Assembly: GCF_000161935.1 (NCBI RefSeq)
Contig: NZ_GG698804.1
Location: 33,726 to 97,725 of the forward strand
Length of the DNA: 64,000 bases
Direction of reading: 5' to 3'
Source of the DNA: Limosilactobacillus coleohominis 101-4-CHN
GTDB lineage: Bacteria > Bacillota > Bacilli > Lactobacillales > Lactobacillaceae
Positions 35,653 through 48,062 of this stretch are shown one piece after another (position 1 is the first letter of the stretch; the number at the start of each line of letters is the position of its first letter). The notes beneath the pieces were generated by a model that was not told the origin of the DNA, ran no database searches, and saw only the letters and a program-made list of their open reading frames with translations. The position numbers and the translations under genes were made by a program.

Positions 35653-36897
35653 TTATTCAAAACTTAATTCAATTTTTGCACCCAGTTCGATAAGTCGGTC
35701 AATCAGATGGACAAAACTGCCCCCCGCAACCTCCGCTGGATTAATCATTGTCACTTGATCTGCAACTAACGCATCCAGCAAAGCCAACAACCCCGTCATT
35801 GGCGAGTTGGTCGTTACAACCTTTGGGTACTGTTTTAGCGGTCCATGAATTACTAGCTGCCGGTCCTCGTATTTTAATTGCTTATATCGATCGGCCACTG
35901 CACATCCCAAAACATCTAACTCGCTTTTAGAAAAGTTTGAAATTGTGGAAGTACCCTGAGCAACCATTTGAAGAGCCAGTAACGCAATTTGCGTATATGA
36001 TCCAGTAAATCGACTGATTTCAGGCTGAATGTCAATGGGTAGTTGTAATCTAGTACCGATTACCCGAATTCCGTTTCGCTGGATAATCACGGTATTCCCC
36101 ATTTGCTCTAAGTGATCAATCAACGGTTGGAGATGTACCTGCCGGGCACCACGAACAAGCACATCTCCCGCCGTTAGGGCACCAATGATTAGGCAAACAC
36201 TCGCCTCTTCTTGATCATCTAGTGCATAATAATCGGTTGAATGCAAAAAAGTTACCCCTTGGATCCGCAAAACCTTAGTTCCTGCACCATGAACACGGGC
36301 CCCCATCTTATTGAGGACCTTTGCTAATTCGATCACCGCAGGATGGTCGTACGGGTTATTCAGAACCGTAATTCCCTGGGCCATGGTGGCCGCCATCATT
36401 AGTGTAAGGGTGGTTGCTAAAGTATCATTTTGTAAGTCAATTTTCTGACCAATTAAATGATCCGCCGTAATGTCAATCATTTCATTAGCAGTCGTCATCG
36501 TGGCACCCATTTGTGAAAGAAATTCACCAATCCGAATCATCGTTTGCTGATATTCAGGATTGACACCATTATCAACCAGTTGGACATGACGACAGCGAGC
36601 TAAAATTGCTCCAGCGGCTAACAGTTCTTGACCGCTAATTTTAACCGGTTCAATATGTCGTGTTGCATCCATCTTTAAAATTTGTTGATGGCGATCAAAC
36701 TCGATTACAACGTTCAAAGATTGTAATAATTGATTCATAGCAACAACGTTTGCGGTGGCTGGAACATTATCAATAATGACTGTACCGTGGGTTGATAGTA
36801 AACTAGCGGCCTGAATCGCCATAATCGTCTGTTGATCACCGCTTAATTCGACCTCGCCACGTAATGAATGATGACCCTGGATCAATAATTTAGTCAT
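35653..36897 (-). CDS. MurA-fold protein with catalytic residues lost (probable MurA pseudoenzyme)
   Basis: The protein has full MurA length (414 residues) and clear similarity over both domains (LRGEVELSG, GAILAR, VLNKMGARVHG, SGSYTQIALLALQMVAQG, DRLIELGAKI). It also occupies the place of murAA, after atpC and DUF1146. The catalytic positions of E. coli MurA are all replaced. Lys22-Asn23 are Gln22-Gln23 in SGDQQ; the GGC-AIGAR loop with Cys115 and Arg120 reads GVNPEYQQ. The Asp305 motif PTDMQ is not conserved, and Arg397 in the LR-GGAAL motif is Met/Thr. UDP-GlcNAc enolpyruvyl transfer is not expected, so a paralogue elsewhere should do it. A regulatory or scaffold role is inferred. Confidence 0.85.
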   Translation of the reverse strand: MTKLLIQGHHSLRGEVELSGDQQTIMAIQAASLLSTHGTVIIDNVPATANVVAMNQLLQSLNVVIEFDRHQQILKMDATRHIEPVKISGQELLAAGAILARCRHVQLVDNGVNPEYQQTMIRIGEFLSQMGATMTTANEMIDITADHLIGQKIDLQNDTLATTLTLMMAATMAQGITVLNNPYDHPAVIELAKVLNKMGARVHGAGTKVLRIQGVTFLHSTDYYALDDQEEASVCLIIGALTAGDVLVRGARQVHLQPLIDHLEQMGNTVIIQRNGIRVIGTRLQLPIDIQPEISRFTGSYTQIALLALQMVAQGTSTISNFSKSELDVLGCAVADRYKQLKYEDRQLVIHGPLKQYPKVVTTNSPMTGLLALLDALVADQVTMINPAEVAGGSFVHLIDRLIELGAKIELSFE

Positions 36898-36912
36898 CCA
36901 ACCCCTCCTTTT

Positions 36913-37143
36913 TTAGCGCACCATATTTAGTAATCCATGTAGAACAATAAAGAACTCCGCAAAAAACGAGCCACAAGCATAGCCAATGGTAATCGCAAGT
37001 AGAACGATCAGAGCTGGCAAGCCTTGTGGTGGATGGCGGAAAAACGTCTCCAAATGAAATGACTGAATGGCACGAAAAGTAATAATCGTAAACGTTAATT
37101 GTAAAATCAATGTCAAAACTGACTGCATTCCGTTGTACTGCAT
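36913..37143 (-). CDS. DUF1146 family membrane protein
   Basis: A 76-residue protein with two transmembrane helices (about 5-24 and 43-66) and the DUF1146 pattern around ITFRAIQSFHLETFFR. ATG 37143 is chosen because of its GAGGAGG site; the longer frame to 37191 lacks one. Genes of this family (ywzB in Bacillus) commonly sit between atpC and murA. Function is unknown. Confidence 0.88.
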   Translation of the reverse strand: MQYNGMQSVLTLILQLTFTIITFRAIQSFHLETFFRHPPQGLPALIVLLAITIGYACGSFFAEFFIVLHGLLNMVR

Positions 37144-37222
37144 TTGACGCCTCCTCAACCAATTCATCTTACCATATTCATCAAGGAGCACCCTATCATC
37201 AATGTAAAGTTTAAATTTATAT

Positions 37223-37258
37223 TAAAAAAATAGCTTGGCGTTATGCCAAGCTACCTTT
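37223..37258 (-). terminator. Terminator of the atp operon
   Basis: On the minus strand GTAGCTTGGC pairs with GCCAAGCTAT around ATAAC, followed by seven T. It overlaps the atpC stop codon region. Confidence 0.92.
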
Positions 37259-37683
37259 TAATTTTCATTTGATACTCGCAACCGGTTAATTGCACGTGCC
37301 AAGTGCACTTGTCCACGAGATAATTCATCTGGATCATTGACCTCACGAGCGTGCTGAATAGATTTTTCAGCACGTGCTTTCGCATTTTGCGCCCGCTTGA
37401 CATCAATGTTCTTTTGCAATTCGGCACTATCAGCAATGACTTCGGCATGTTGACCATCAAATTTGACGTAGCCGCCGTTCACCGCCACAAAAGTGTCATG
37501 GTCGCCAGTATCCGCATGCTTAACAGTTAACTCACCAATCGTTAAAGAAGCGATTAGCGGAAGGTGATCTGCCATCAATCCCATTTCACCGGTTCCGGTT
37601 GTCACGATCAGCATGGTCGTGTCATCGTCATAAACGGTACCGTCGGGAGTGATAATGCTAACGTGGAAAGTTGCATCAGCCAT
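37258..37683 (-). CDS. atpC: F1Fo ATP synthase epsilon subunit
   Basis: Epsilon is part of the central stalk and can inhibit ATP hydrolysis. The 141-residue protein has an N-terminal beta sandwich (VSIITPDGTVYDDD, MGLMADHLPLIASL) and a C-terminal helical hairpin (DELSRGQVHLARAINRLRV). The second ATG (37683) is preferred because it sits 7 bases from AGGAGG; the first (37689) is only one base away. Last gene of the operon. Confidence 0.97.
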   Translation of the reverse strand: MADATFHVSIITPDGTVYDDDTTMLIVTTGTGEMGLMADHLPLIASLTIGELTVKHADTGDHDTFVAVNGGYVKFDGQHAEVIADSAELQKNIDVKRAQNAKARAEKSIQHAREVNDPDELSRGQVHLARAINRLRVSNEN

Positions 37684-37694
37684 GATCATCCCTC

Positions 37695-39137
<1,443 letters not shown>

Positions 39138-40076
39138 TTATTCTTGTGCTGTCATTCCACCAGTAATTTCTGTTATTTCCGTGGTAATGGCAGCTTGACG
39201 TGCACGGTTATATTGCAACTGTAATGTCGCAATAATATCGTCAGCATTATCAGAAGCAGACTTCATAGCGTTAGCACTCGATGCGTGTTCCGATGTTTTA
39301 GCATCCAAAATCGCTCCATATACTAAACTATTAGCATATTGGGGAACTAACAAACTAATCATCTGTAGCAATCCCGGTTCAAGATCGTATTCTGCTTCGA
39401 TATCCGCAGTTACACTTTCTTTTACCCGTTCATCTTCATGTTCCTCTAATGACTTTTGCGAAATCGGGAGAAATAATTCGGTTCGTTCATGCGAGACCAT
39501 CCGGTTTACGAAATGGCTATACGAAATATATAGTTGATCATAAACCCCGTCCTCAAACATTTGAACAGCCTTTTTAACAATTCCTTCCACTTCACGATAG
39601 GTGGGCACGTCGCTCACACCCGTATACTCAAAGACAACATTCATTCCCCGTTTTTTGAAGAATTCCGTCCCGGTCTTTCCAACCGTAAGAAAAACGGTGT
39701 TATCTTTGGTGAGGCCATTCTTTTTCATTGTATCGAGGGTGGATTTAATGACGTTACTGTTGTAACTCCCCACCAATCCCCGATCAGATGTAATTACTAA
39801 AATACCGACCTTTTTTACCGGGCGCTCATCAAATAGCGAGCCAATTTCAGCCCCTATTTTCTCAGCATTTTCTCTGTTTTTTAGAGTGGCAATATGAGAT
39901 TTAACCAGGCTTGCCAAAATTGCCTTGACCTCATCAGCATAGACTTGATAGGTCTTGGTATGGCTTTGAACTTGGTTCAACTTTGCCGTAGAAACCATCT
40001 GCATCGCGGTTGTAATCTGACGCGTACTCCGCGTTGAATCCAACCGACGCTTAACTGCAGCTAATGATGCTGGCAC
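39138..40076 (-). CDS. atpG: F1Fo ATP synthase gamma subunit
   Basis: The rotating shaft of F1 (312 residues). The N-terminal helix (LAAVKRRLDSTRSTRQITTAMQMV) and the C-terminal helix (AMKSASDNADDIIATLQLQYNRARQAAITTE) match the family. It is somewhat longer than many gamma subunits because of a charged insertion around residues 195-215, common in lactobacilli. Confidence 0.98.
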   Translation of the reverse strand: MPASLAAVKRRLDSTRSTRQITTAMQMVSTAKLNQVQSHTKTYQVYADEVKAILASLVKSHIATLKNRENAEKIGAEIGSLFDERPVKKVGILVITSDRGLVGSYNSNVIKSTLDTMKKNGLTKDNTVFLTVGKTGTEFFKKRGMNVVFEYTGVSDVPTYREVEGIVKKAVQMFEDGVYDQLYISYSHFVNRMVSHERTELFLPISQKSLEEHEDERVKESVTADIEAEYDLEPGLLQMISLLVPQYANSLVYGAILDAKTSEHASSANAMKSASDNADDIIATLQLQYNRARQAAITTEITEITGGMTAQE

Positions 40077-40109
40077 TAAATCTCACCATCCTTTCTTAAA
40101 CGTCAGTAA

Positions 40110-41684
<1,575 letters not shown>

Positions 41685-41700
41685 TCAAGTACAAAACAAC

Positions 41701-42243
41701 CTAATTAACAAGTAACCGACGCATCTTCTCCAACTTTGTCTTTAGACTACCATCAAGTGTCTGACTACCGACTTTAACAATCAATCCACCAATAATTTTC
41801 GGATCAACTGTTTCATTTAGTACGACTTTGTTGGCACCTAAACGATGTGCTAAAGTTTCAGCTAGTTTATTGCGTCTTTCTTCATCCAGTTGCACGGCAG
41901 AGACGACATCAGCATGAACCCGTTTGCGTGCTTGGTCATACTGTGTTTCAAACTCATCAATAATTGCAACCATTTCGTCCATTCGACCATAATCGAAAAC
42001 CATTTGAATTAAGTTAGCTACCAATTGACTGGCACCCTGCTTTAATTCATTGACCATCGCTACTTTTTGGTCTTGACTTAAATTGGTTCCACTAAGGGCC
42101 CGTTGCAGACCGGCGTTCTGCTCAAAAACAGTCCGCAGTGCAACAAGTTCTTGATAAGTCTGTTCCAGTTGGTCGTCAGTATCAACCAATTCAAATAATG
42201 CCTTGGCATACCGCTTAGCAACCGTCTTCTTATCAAGACTCAT
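41701..42243 (-). CDS. atpH: F1Fo ATP synthase delta subunit
   Basis: Delta joins F1 to the peripheral stalk. The 180-residue protein has the typical opening [13 protein letters not shown] and the C-terminal [26 protein letters not shown]. It overlaps the atpF stop codon by four bases, showing translational coupling. Confidence 0.97.
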   Translation of the reverse strand: MSLDKKTVAKRYAKALFELVDTDDQLEQTYQELVALRTVFEQNAGLQRALSGTNLSQDQKVAMVNELKQGASQLVANLIQMVFDYGRMDEMVAIIDEFETQYDQARKRVHADVVSAVQLDEERRNKLAETLAHRLGANKVVLNETVDPKIIGGLIVKVGSQTLDGSLKTKLEKMRRLLVN

Positions 42244-42743
42244 TTTTTACTCAACCCTTCAATGTAAGAATCAATTAACTGTTGTTGATCATCCGCATTT
42301 AATTGCTTATTAATCAACTTAGCCGCAATTTCAAGAGATAGGTTTGCAACGTCATCCTTTGCGCCATTCAGTGCATCTTGACGTGCTTGTTCAGCGTCAC
42401 GTTGTGCTTGTTCTTGAATGGATTGCGCGTTTTGATGAGCTTCATCCACAATTTGGTTACGAAGATTTTCACCATTTTTCCGTGCTTCATCCACAATTTG
42501 GGTGGCTTCTTGCTTTGAGCCTTGTAATTCAGCTTGCCGTTGAGCAGCTAACTTCGCAGCATCCTTACGATCCTTAGCAGCACTATCAATGTCATCAGCA
42601 ATCTTGTTCGCCCGTTTTTCCATCATTTCGGTAACCGGCTTCCATGCAAAGTGCCAAACTAATAGTGCCAAGATAATGAATGAAATTAAGTAAAATAACA
42701 TATCACCCATGTATAAGCTGTTTGATTCAGCCAGAACTAGCAT
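42240..42743 (-). CDS. atpF: F1Fo ATP synthase b subunit
   Basis: The peripheral stalk subunit (167 residues). One N-terminal transmembrane helix (about 10-30) is followed by a long Ala/Gln/Glu-rich coiled coil and a C-terminal helix that binds delta. An in-frame ATG at MLFYLISF could shorten the N-terminus by 15 residues, but the full frame has a good GGAGGTG site. Confidence 0.96.
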   Translation of the reverse strand: MLVLAESNSLYMGDMLFYLISFIILALLVWHFAWKPVTEMMEKRANKIADDIDSAAKDRKDAAKLAAQRQAELQGSKQEATQIVDEARKNGENLRNQIVDEAHQNAQSIQEQAQRDAEQARQDALNGAKDDVANLSLEIAAKLINKQLNADDQQQLIDSYIEGLSKK

Positions 42744-42787
42744 TCATGACACCTCCTTTCCTATTCTTTAAAGCGCTTCTGTCGTCA

Positions 42788-43000
42788 CTACTTGTTCATA
42801 ACCAAGAAGGCAACAACGATTGCCAAGATAGGAACCCCTTCGATCAAACCAACACCGATAAACATCGTTGTCCGGAGTTGACTTGCGATTTGTGGCTGAC
42901 GAGCCATTGAATCAACAGTATGAGAAATAACTAATCCGTTTCCGTAACCAGTAGCGAGCGCTGCACCAGCGGCAGCAATACCAGCAGCAATTGCACCCAT
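42788..43000 (-). CDS. atpE: F1Fo ATP synthase c subunit
   Basis: The proton-carrying ring subunit (70 residues): two transmembrane helices, a polar loop ARQPQ, and the proton-binding glutamate in GLIEGVPIL (about Glu54). The first helix carries the Gly/Ala-rich packing repeat. Confidence 0.98.
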   Translation of the reverse strand: MGAIAAGIAAAGAALATGYGNGLVISHTVDSMARQPQIASQLRTTMFIGVGLIEGVPILAIVVAFLVMNK

Positions 43001-43031
43001 TTTTGAGTACCTCCTTAAAATTATATAAGTA

Positions 43032-43742
43032 CTAATCCCCAGAAACCTTCCGAGAAATATAAACCGTTGTTAATGTTACAAAGACATAAGCTTGGATTGC
43101 ACCAATAAACACTGAGAATCCTTGCCAAATCATTTCAACTGGCAAACTAACAATGATTGTTGGCCATCCGTGCGAGAAAGCCATTTTACCAAGCAAGCCT
43201 AGCAAAAGTTCCCCAGCGTAAATATTACCAAAAATCCGGAGACCCAATGTTAAGAAGTTACTTACTTCTTCAATTAGGTTAATCGGCAACATTAATGCAC
43301 TTGGCGAAACAAATTCAGCAAAGTATCCTTTAATACCGTTGTGAACCATTCCGGCAAAGTGTGAGAGAACGATTACCATCAGCGAGAACGTCAAAGTAAT
43401 CACTGGATCGGCCGTTGGACTTTTAACCAGTTCATGACCGTTCCAACCGACCTGGAGAAAGAGTCCCAATTGGTTGGCAACGAAGATGAAAATAAACAGA
43501 ATGAAAATGAAGTAGCTATATGCACCGCTAATGTCACGATTCATCTGGCCACGCACAATCCCATTCGTAAATTCAACCAGCCATTCAAGAACATTTTGAC
43601 CACCCTTCGGCTTCATTTGAATATGTCGTGACAACCCAAACAATAAGCAAAAGACGATTACACAGACGACCAGTCCAGAAATCATATTGGTGATATTAAA
43701 TGTCAGGCCAAAAAGGTTAAAAGTATAAGCATCACCGCCCAT
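43032..43742 (-). CDS. atpB: F1Fo ATP synthase a subunit
   Basis: The proton channel subunit (236 residues) with five or six helices. The essential arginine lies in the helix [16 protein letters not shown], and the C-terminal motif [14 protein letters not shown] is intact. First gene of the operon; no atpI is present upstream. Confidence 0.97.
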   Translation of the reverse strand: MGGDAYTFNLFGLTFNITNMISGLVVCVIVFCLLFGLSRHIQMKPKGGQNVLEWLVEFTNGIVRGQMNRDISGAYSYFIFILFIFIFVANQLGLFLQVGWNGHELVKSPTADPVITLTFSLMVIVLSHFAGMVHNGIKGYFAEFVSPSALMLPINLIEEVSNFLTLGLRIFGNIYAGELLLGLLGKMAFSHGWPTIIVSLPVEMIWQGFSVFIGAIQAYVFVTLTTVYISRKVSGD

Positions 43743-43777
43743 TCATATTCCACCTCTTTTCCTCATAACATAAAATA

Positions 43778-43826
43778 AGGTCTGTAAAGTTGAGAAATGT
43801 AATGACAAGACTCAAATTACAGACCT
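43778..43826 (-). promoter_or_regulatory. Hairpin at the 5' end of the atp operon mRNA
   Basis: On the minus strand AGGTCTGTAA-x-TTGAG pairs with CTCAA-x-TTTACAGACCT and is followed by TATTTTATG. It begins a few bases after the predicted transcript start. It may protect the 5' end, attenuate the operon, or act as the pyrP terminator. Confidence 0.6.
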
Positions 43827-43827
43827 A

Positions 43828-43856
43828 AATATATCATTTTTTAATCTAAATATCAA
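43828..43856 (-). promoter_or_regulatory. Promoter of the atp operon
   Basis: On the minus strand TTGATA and TATATT are separated by 17 bases, about 85 bases upstream of the atpB start codon. Confidence 0.75.
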
Positions 43857-43922
43857 AGGCCCGCCGATGAATTCTGACTCTTGGCCAAGATGCAAAATGA
43901 TAAAAATATTAGATGTTTTAAT

Positions 43923-45200
43923 CTATTTTTCATCATTGCGTTCACTAGCCGCTTCTTGTGGCAAAATCAAGTTCAAGGCAATGCCAAGCACTGCTGCCAC
44001 TGCTAGACCAGAAAATTGATATTGACCTAATTTCAGGTATGCATTACCAATCCCAATCACTAGAATAACTGAAGAAATCATTAAATTCCGTTTCTTATTA
44101 AAATCAATTTGATCTTCAATCATCACCCGCAGACCACTTGAAGCAATGACCCCGAATAAAAGGAATGAAATTCCACCAATTACTGGTGAAGGAATTGATT
44201 CAATTAACGCACTTAATTTACCAACAAAGCTAAAGAACACTGCAAAGAGAGCCGCTCCAGCAATAACGTAGACACTGTGGACCTTTGTAATTGCTAAAAC
44301 ACCAATATTTTCACCATAACTAGTGACTGGTGGTCCACCAACGAACCCTGCAATAATGGATGCCGTCCCATCACCGGCGAGGGTGTGGTTCAATCCAGGA
44401 TTCTTAAAATAGTTTCGTTCCGTTAATTCGTTCAGTACCATAATATGACCAAGGTGTTCAGTCATTGTTACAAAGGCAATTGGAGCCATACTAAGGATTG
44501 CTCCCCAATAAAACTTTGGCATGTAGTTGACAAATGGCACTTGAAATTTAGGCAGGCTAAACCAGTGTGCCGCCATTACCGGGCTAAAGTCCACAATTCC
44601 GAATAAGACTGCAATGACGTAGCCGAAAACAATTCCCATCAAAATTGGAATCAATCCTAAAAAGCCCTTAAAGTACATATTAAATGCTACCGTCAACAGC
44701 ATCGTAAGCATAGCAACCGCAAAGAAACGAAGATCATAATGTCCATTATTAATCGTCGCGTCCTTCGCTGCCGTGCCGGCAAGCGACAAACCAATTACCA
44801 TCACTACCGGCCCAACAACGATCGGTGGTAAAATCCGGTCAATCCAATCTGAGCCGAAGAAACTTACAATCAAAGCCACAATTAAGTAGACACACCCTAC
44901 TGCGACCGTCCCTTGGGCAATCCCTGGATATCCAGTCGTCTTCATCAATGCCATCATTGGGACCACGAATGAGAAACTTGATCCCATATAGGCAGGAATC
45001 TTATGTCGCGTAATCAGCAGGTACATTAAAGTACCCACCCCTGAACTAAATAGTGCAATTCCGGGATTTAACCCTACTAGAATTGGTACCAGCACGGTCG
45101 ATCCAAACATTGAGAACATATGCTGCAGAGATAAACCAAACCATTGTCCTGCTTTTGGCCGTTCATCAACGTCCAGAACTACGTCGCGTCGTTTTGCCAT
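43923..45200 (-). CDS. pyrP: Uracil permease
   Basis: A nucleobase:cation symporter-2 family uracil transporter (425 residues, about 12-14 helices). Family motifs include GLSLQHMFSMFGSTVLVP, the binding-site segment MTEHLGHIMVLNE (Glu and His of helix 8), and GGPPVTSYGENIGVLA. ATG 45200 (MAKRRDVVLD) is chosen because the upstream frame runs through the attenuator. A PyrR-binding leader indicates repression by UMP/UTP, fitting a pyrimidine salvage role with upp nearby. Confidence 0.96.
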   Translation of the reverse strand: MAKRRDVVLDVDERPKAGQWFGLSLQHMFSMFGSTVLVPILVGLNPGIALFSSGVGTLMYLLITRHKIPAYMGSSFSFVVPMMALMKTTGYPGIAQGTVAVGCVYLIVALIVSFFGSDWIDRILPPIVVGPVVMVIGLSLAGTAAKDATINNGHYDLRFFAVAMLTMLLTVAFNMYFKGFLGLIPILMGIVFGYVIAVLFGIVDFSPVMAAHWFSLPKFQVPFVNYMPKFYWGAILSMAPIAFVTMTEHLGHIMVLNELTERNYFKNPGLNHTLAGDGTASIIAGFVGGPPVTSYGENIGVLAITKVHSVYVIAGAALFAVFFSFVGKLSALIESIPSPVIGGISFLLFGVIASSGLRVMIEDQIDFNKKRNLMISSVILVIGIGNAYLKLGQYQFSGLAVAAVLGIALNLILPQEAASERNDEK

Positions 45201-45217
45201 TGCAACTCGCTCCTTCC

Positions 45218-45325
45218 AAAAAAAACCCTTAGGTTTGAGAACCCAAGGGTTTACGTTCACGGAAAGCAATCCACTCCGTGCCTATTTAAACGTACTACCT
45301 TTGAGGCCTCTCTGGACCTAATTAA
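45218..45325 (-). ncRNA. PyrR-binding attenuator leader of pyrP
   Basis: In the RNA sense GGUCCAGAGAGGCC (45303-45318) matches the conserved PyrR-binding loop (UCCAGAGAGG). A terminator follows at 45218-45253 (AACCCTTGGGTT/AACCTAAGGGTT, then eight T). With UMP or UTP, PyrR binding favours the terminator. Confidence 0.9.
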
Positions 45326-45332
45326 AGGATAA

Positions 45333-46124
45333 TTATTCATTGCCTGTATCATACTGACTTTCCTCGTCCTTGTCAACATATTTTTGCGAATTCCAAATCA
45401 CAAGGCCACTAGTAATTGGAACAGCAATAATAACCCCGATAAACGAAATTAAGACCGTTACTAATTCAGTTACCAGTAATTTATTATTGAAAATTGCACC
45501 AAACGAATAGTTAAGTCCGAAAAACCAAACAAAAAGTGCTAAAAAATTACCTAGAAAGCCCAGTAATAATGTATTCAATGTTGTGCCAATAATATGCTGA
45601 CCAATTTGCAAGCCACTTGTTAGCAAAGCAGGAGCTTTAAGGAATGGTTGGCCAGTAATAATTTCTCTAAGGCCACTAGCTAAGGCAATTGTGAGTTCTG
45701 CCACTGCCCCTAAACAGCTTAAAATCATTGTCATTTTGCCAACTTTAACATAATTAATTCCAATCAGAATGGACATTCCTTCCAATTCATTACTATTCTC
45801 CAGACTGAATCCGGTAGCTTGAACAAAGTGCTCTGTTAATAATACTAAGCTTACCACTATGATCATGACAATGAATGCTGCTTCAAAAGCACTGATACTG
45901 ACTCGAAGATCTTCAGTCCCCATAAAAATGGTTGTTGCAAGAATTAACGTTCCTAAAACAAGTGTCACCCAAAGCGGGGCCACGTGGAGAGCAACTAAAA
46001 CTAAGCCAATATAGAAGTAACAAAAATTCAGAAACAAGCTTAAAAACGCTATCCAGCCCTGTCGACCACCGACAATGATCATTAAGATAAGCAAAATCAG
46101 GCCCAGTGCCGTAATTGTACTCAT
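45333..46124 (-). CDS. YibE/F family membrane protein, second of a pair
   Basis: A 263-residue membrane protein with seven or eight helices and the YibE/F signature region (AVAELTIALASGLREI and TSGLQIGQHIIGTTLNTLLLGFLG). The function is not established. It overlaps the upstream YibE/F gene by four bases, so the two form a translationally coupled pair and perhaps a hetero-complex. It lacks the N-terminal extracytoplasmic domain seen in its partner. Confidence 0.87.
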   Translation of the reverse strand: MSTITALGLILLILMIIVGGRQGWIAFLSLFLNFCYFYIGLVLVALHVAPLWVTLVLGTLILATTIFMGTEDLRVSISAFEAAFIVMIIVVSLVLLTEHFVQATGFSLENSNELEGMSILIGINYVKVGKMTMILSCLGAVAELTIALASGLREIITGQPFLKAPALLTSGLQIGQHIIGTTLNTLLLGFLGNFLALFVWFFGLNYSFGAIFNNKLLVTELVTVLISFIGVIIAVPITSGLVIWNSQKYVDKDEESQYDTGNE

Positions 46125-47218
46125 TTTGTGCCCTCCTTCGCAATCAACAAAGATGTAACTAGACTGACCACTGGGATGGTTACCACAATACCAATTCCAG
46201 AAACTAAACTTTGGGCAACCCCTAAACTCATCGTCATGCTAAAGGTATAACCCCATGAATTTCCATTACGCAGCATCAAAACTGCGTTGGTCAGTGTCGA
46301 AAACAGAAAAATCATTAAAAGAATGTTAGTCAGCGGACCCATGACTGTTTGACCGACCTGCCGCCCTGCAGCAAAGAGTTTACGCCATTGAACCTGGGGA
46401 TCCAGTCGTTTAACTTCGAACATCGTGGCTAAAATATCACTTGATTCATCCATTACCGCTCCTAAACAACCGATCATGATCTCTGCTAAATATAATAGTC
46501 GGTAATTTTGGGTAACAAACTGCATAGCCTCATAGTAAATCCCGCGTTCATTGGTTAGCGAACTAACCAATAAAAAAGTGCCTAATGATATCCCAACACC
46601 AAGCATTGTAGCTAATAGCGTGGCAAAAGTCTGTTTATTCCAACCATAAACAAACGTGAGCGTGGCTAAAGCCATCAAAAACGATAGTCCTGCAAAAATT
46701 GGCAGAATGTATTGAGCCTGCGTTGCAATGTCAATCTGGATTGCCGCGATGAATAAGCCAACGTTAAGTAATGCTGATAATAACGCAAACACTCCGACCT
46801 TGCCCATCATAATAATTAATAATAAAATTACTAACCAAGTTAAAACAACAACTGTCGTATCACGCTTTAAGCCGGTTACGTTAGCAGTTAATTGACCGTG
46901 ATCACTTCGCAATTGAGTTAAAAAAGCTTGCTGACCGCGTCGGTACTTTTGATCCATGCCGCCTGACTTTGAATATGTATTATTGGTTGTCACCCGTTGC
47001 CCACGATGGCGACCGTTCATTATTTGCAGGGTGACCCGCTGCTTAAATTGTTGGTCTCGATTATTGAACTGATCTTGTGTTTTTTGTTGATGAGTGACTT
47101 GTACACTCACTACTTTACCAATTGGGCGCTGGTAAAATTGCTGGTTGTTACAGCTCCAAATAATACTAACTACAGCACCAATAATCAGTAAGCATACTAG
47201 CCAGCACGTCGCGACCAT
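46121..47218 (-). CDS. YibE/F family membrane protein, first of a pair
   Basis: A 365-residue membrane protein. After an N-terminal helix, about 100 residues form an external domain with a QRVTTNNTYSKSGGMD segment and an OB-like pattern. Seven or eight helices then carry the family motif IGCLGAVMDESSDILATMFEV and GRQVGQTVMGPLTNILLMIFLF. It is co-transcribed with the second YibE/F gene. The substrate is unknown. Confidence 0.87.
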   Translation of the reverse strand: MVATCWLVCLLIIGAVVSIIWSCNNQQFYQRPIGKVVSVQVTHQQKTQDQFNNRDQQFKQRVTLQIMNGRHRGQRVTTNNTYSKSGGMDQKYRRGQQAFLTQLRSDHGQLTANVTGLKRDTTVVVLTWLVILLLIIMMGKVGVFALLSALLNVGLFIAAIQIDIATQAQYILPIFAGLSFLMALATLTFVYGWNKQTFATLLATMLGVGISLGTFLLVSSLTNERGIYYEAMQFVTQNYRLLYLAEIMIGCLGAVMDESSDILATMFEVKRLDPQVQWRKLFAAGRQVGQTVMGPLTNILLMIFLFSTLTNAVLMLRNGNSWGYTFSMTMSLGVAQSLVSGIGIVVTIPVVSLVTSLLIAKEGTK

Positions 47219-47374
47219 TTTACTCGTGATTTTAGCATTAAATCGCTTCTTTCTATAACAGCTATTTTACGCTGAATCATTTTCCTGTCAGCATTAATTT
47301 AGTAAACTAATCGTTTTTTAATCAATCTGTTTTAAAATAAACCCATCAAATACATCAAAAGGGACTGATTTTTT

Positions 47375-48028
47375 ATGGCTGAGTATCACTTATACTTGGT
47401 TCGTCACGGCCAAACATTTTTAAATACTTTTCATCGCCTTCAAGGATGGATTGATTCCGGACTCACAGAACTCGGTAAAAAGCAAGCCATTGCTACCGGA
47501 GCAGCCTTGCATAACATTAATTTCAACTTAGTCGTTTCATCAGATTTAAATCGCGCCATTCAAACCCGGGACCTAATTGTCCAGCAGCTATCTTCTGCTA
47601 CGCTGCCGATTCAATCTGACCCCGCTTTCCGTGAAGTCTTCTTCTCTGCCTTTGAGGGTCTGCCCGCCGACTTAGTTTTTCAAAGAATCGCCCAACGCAA
47701 TGGTTTCATTAGCCAGGACGATATCATCGCCAAAAAAGGGTTCGCTTATGTTCGCCAACTGATGCAAGATGATGATCCTACTCATAAAGCAGAACTCTAT
47801 CCTGACGTCATCACTCGCTTTCGAAAGGGGCTTGCTCATATTACCCAAGCGTTACCGACCGGCGGCAATGTACTAATTGTTTCTCATGGGGCCTTCATCA
47901 GAACCATCGCAGATTATCTTGGGGTTAATATCGTGAACAATTTTCCTAGTAATGCTGGAGTAACGGAATTAGCCATGTCATTACCAAGTAACGTCCGCAT
48001 GGTCGAATATAATCGCTCCACTCTTTAA
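47375..48028 (+). CDS. Histidine phosphatase superfamily protein (phosphoglycerate mutase-like)
   Basis: A 217-residue branch 1 histidine phosphatase. The catalytic motif is LVRHGQTFLN (His about 10), with VSSDLNRAIQT, REVFFSAFEG and VLIVSHGAFIRTI carrying the second catalytic histidine. It more likely is a broad-specificity phosphatase than a glycolytic mutase. It is monocistronic and convergent with upp. Confidence 0.9.
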   Translation: MAEYHLYLVRHGQTFLNTFHRLQGWIDSGLTELGKKQAIATGAALHNINFNLVVSSDLNRAIQTRDLIVQQLSSATLPIQSDPAFREVFFSAFEGLPADLVFQRIAQRNGFISQDDIIAKKGFAYVRQLMQDDDPTHKAELYPDVITRFRKGLAHITQALPTGGNVLIVSHGAFIRTIADYLGVNIVNNFPSNAGVTELAMSLPSNVRMVEYNRSTL

Positions 48029-48030
48029 AT

Positions 48031-48062
48031 AAAAAAGCTCTGCATTGTGCAGAGCTTTTTAT
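48031..48062. terminator. Bidirectional terminator between the phosphatase gene and upp
   Basis: AAAAAGCTCTGCA pairs with TGCAGAGCTTTTT around TTG, with A and T runs on both sides. Confidence 0.93.
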
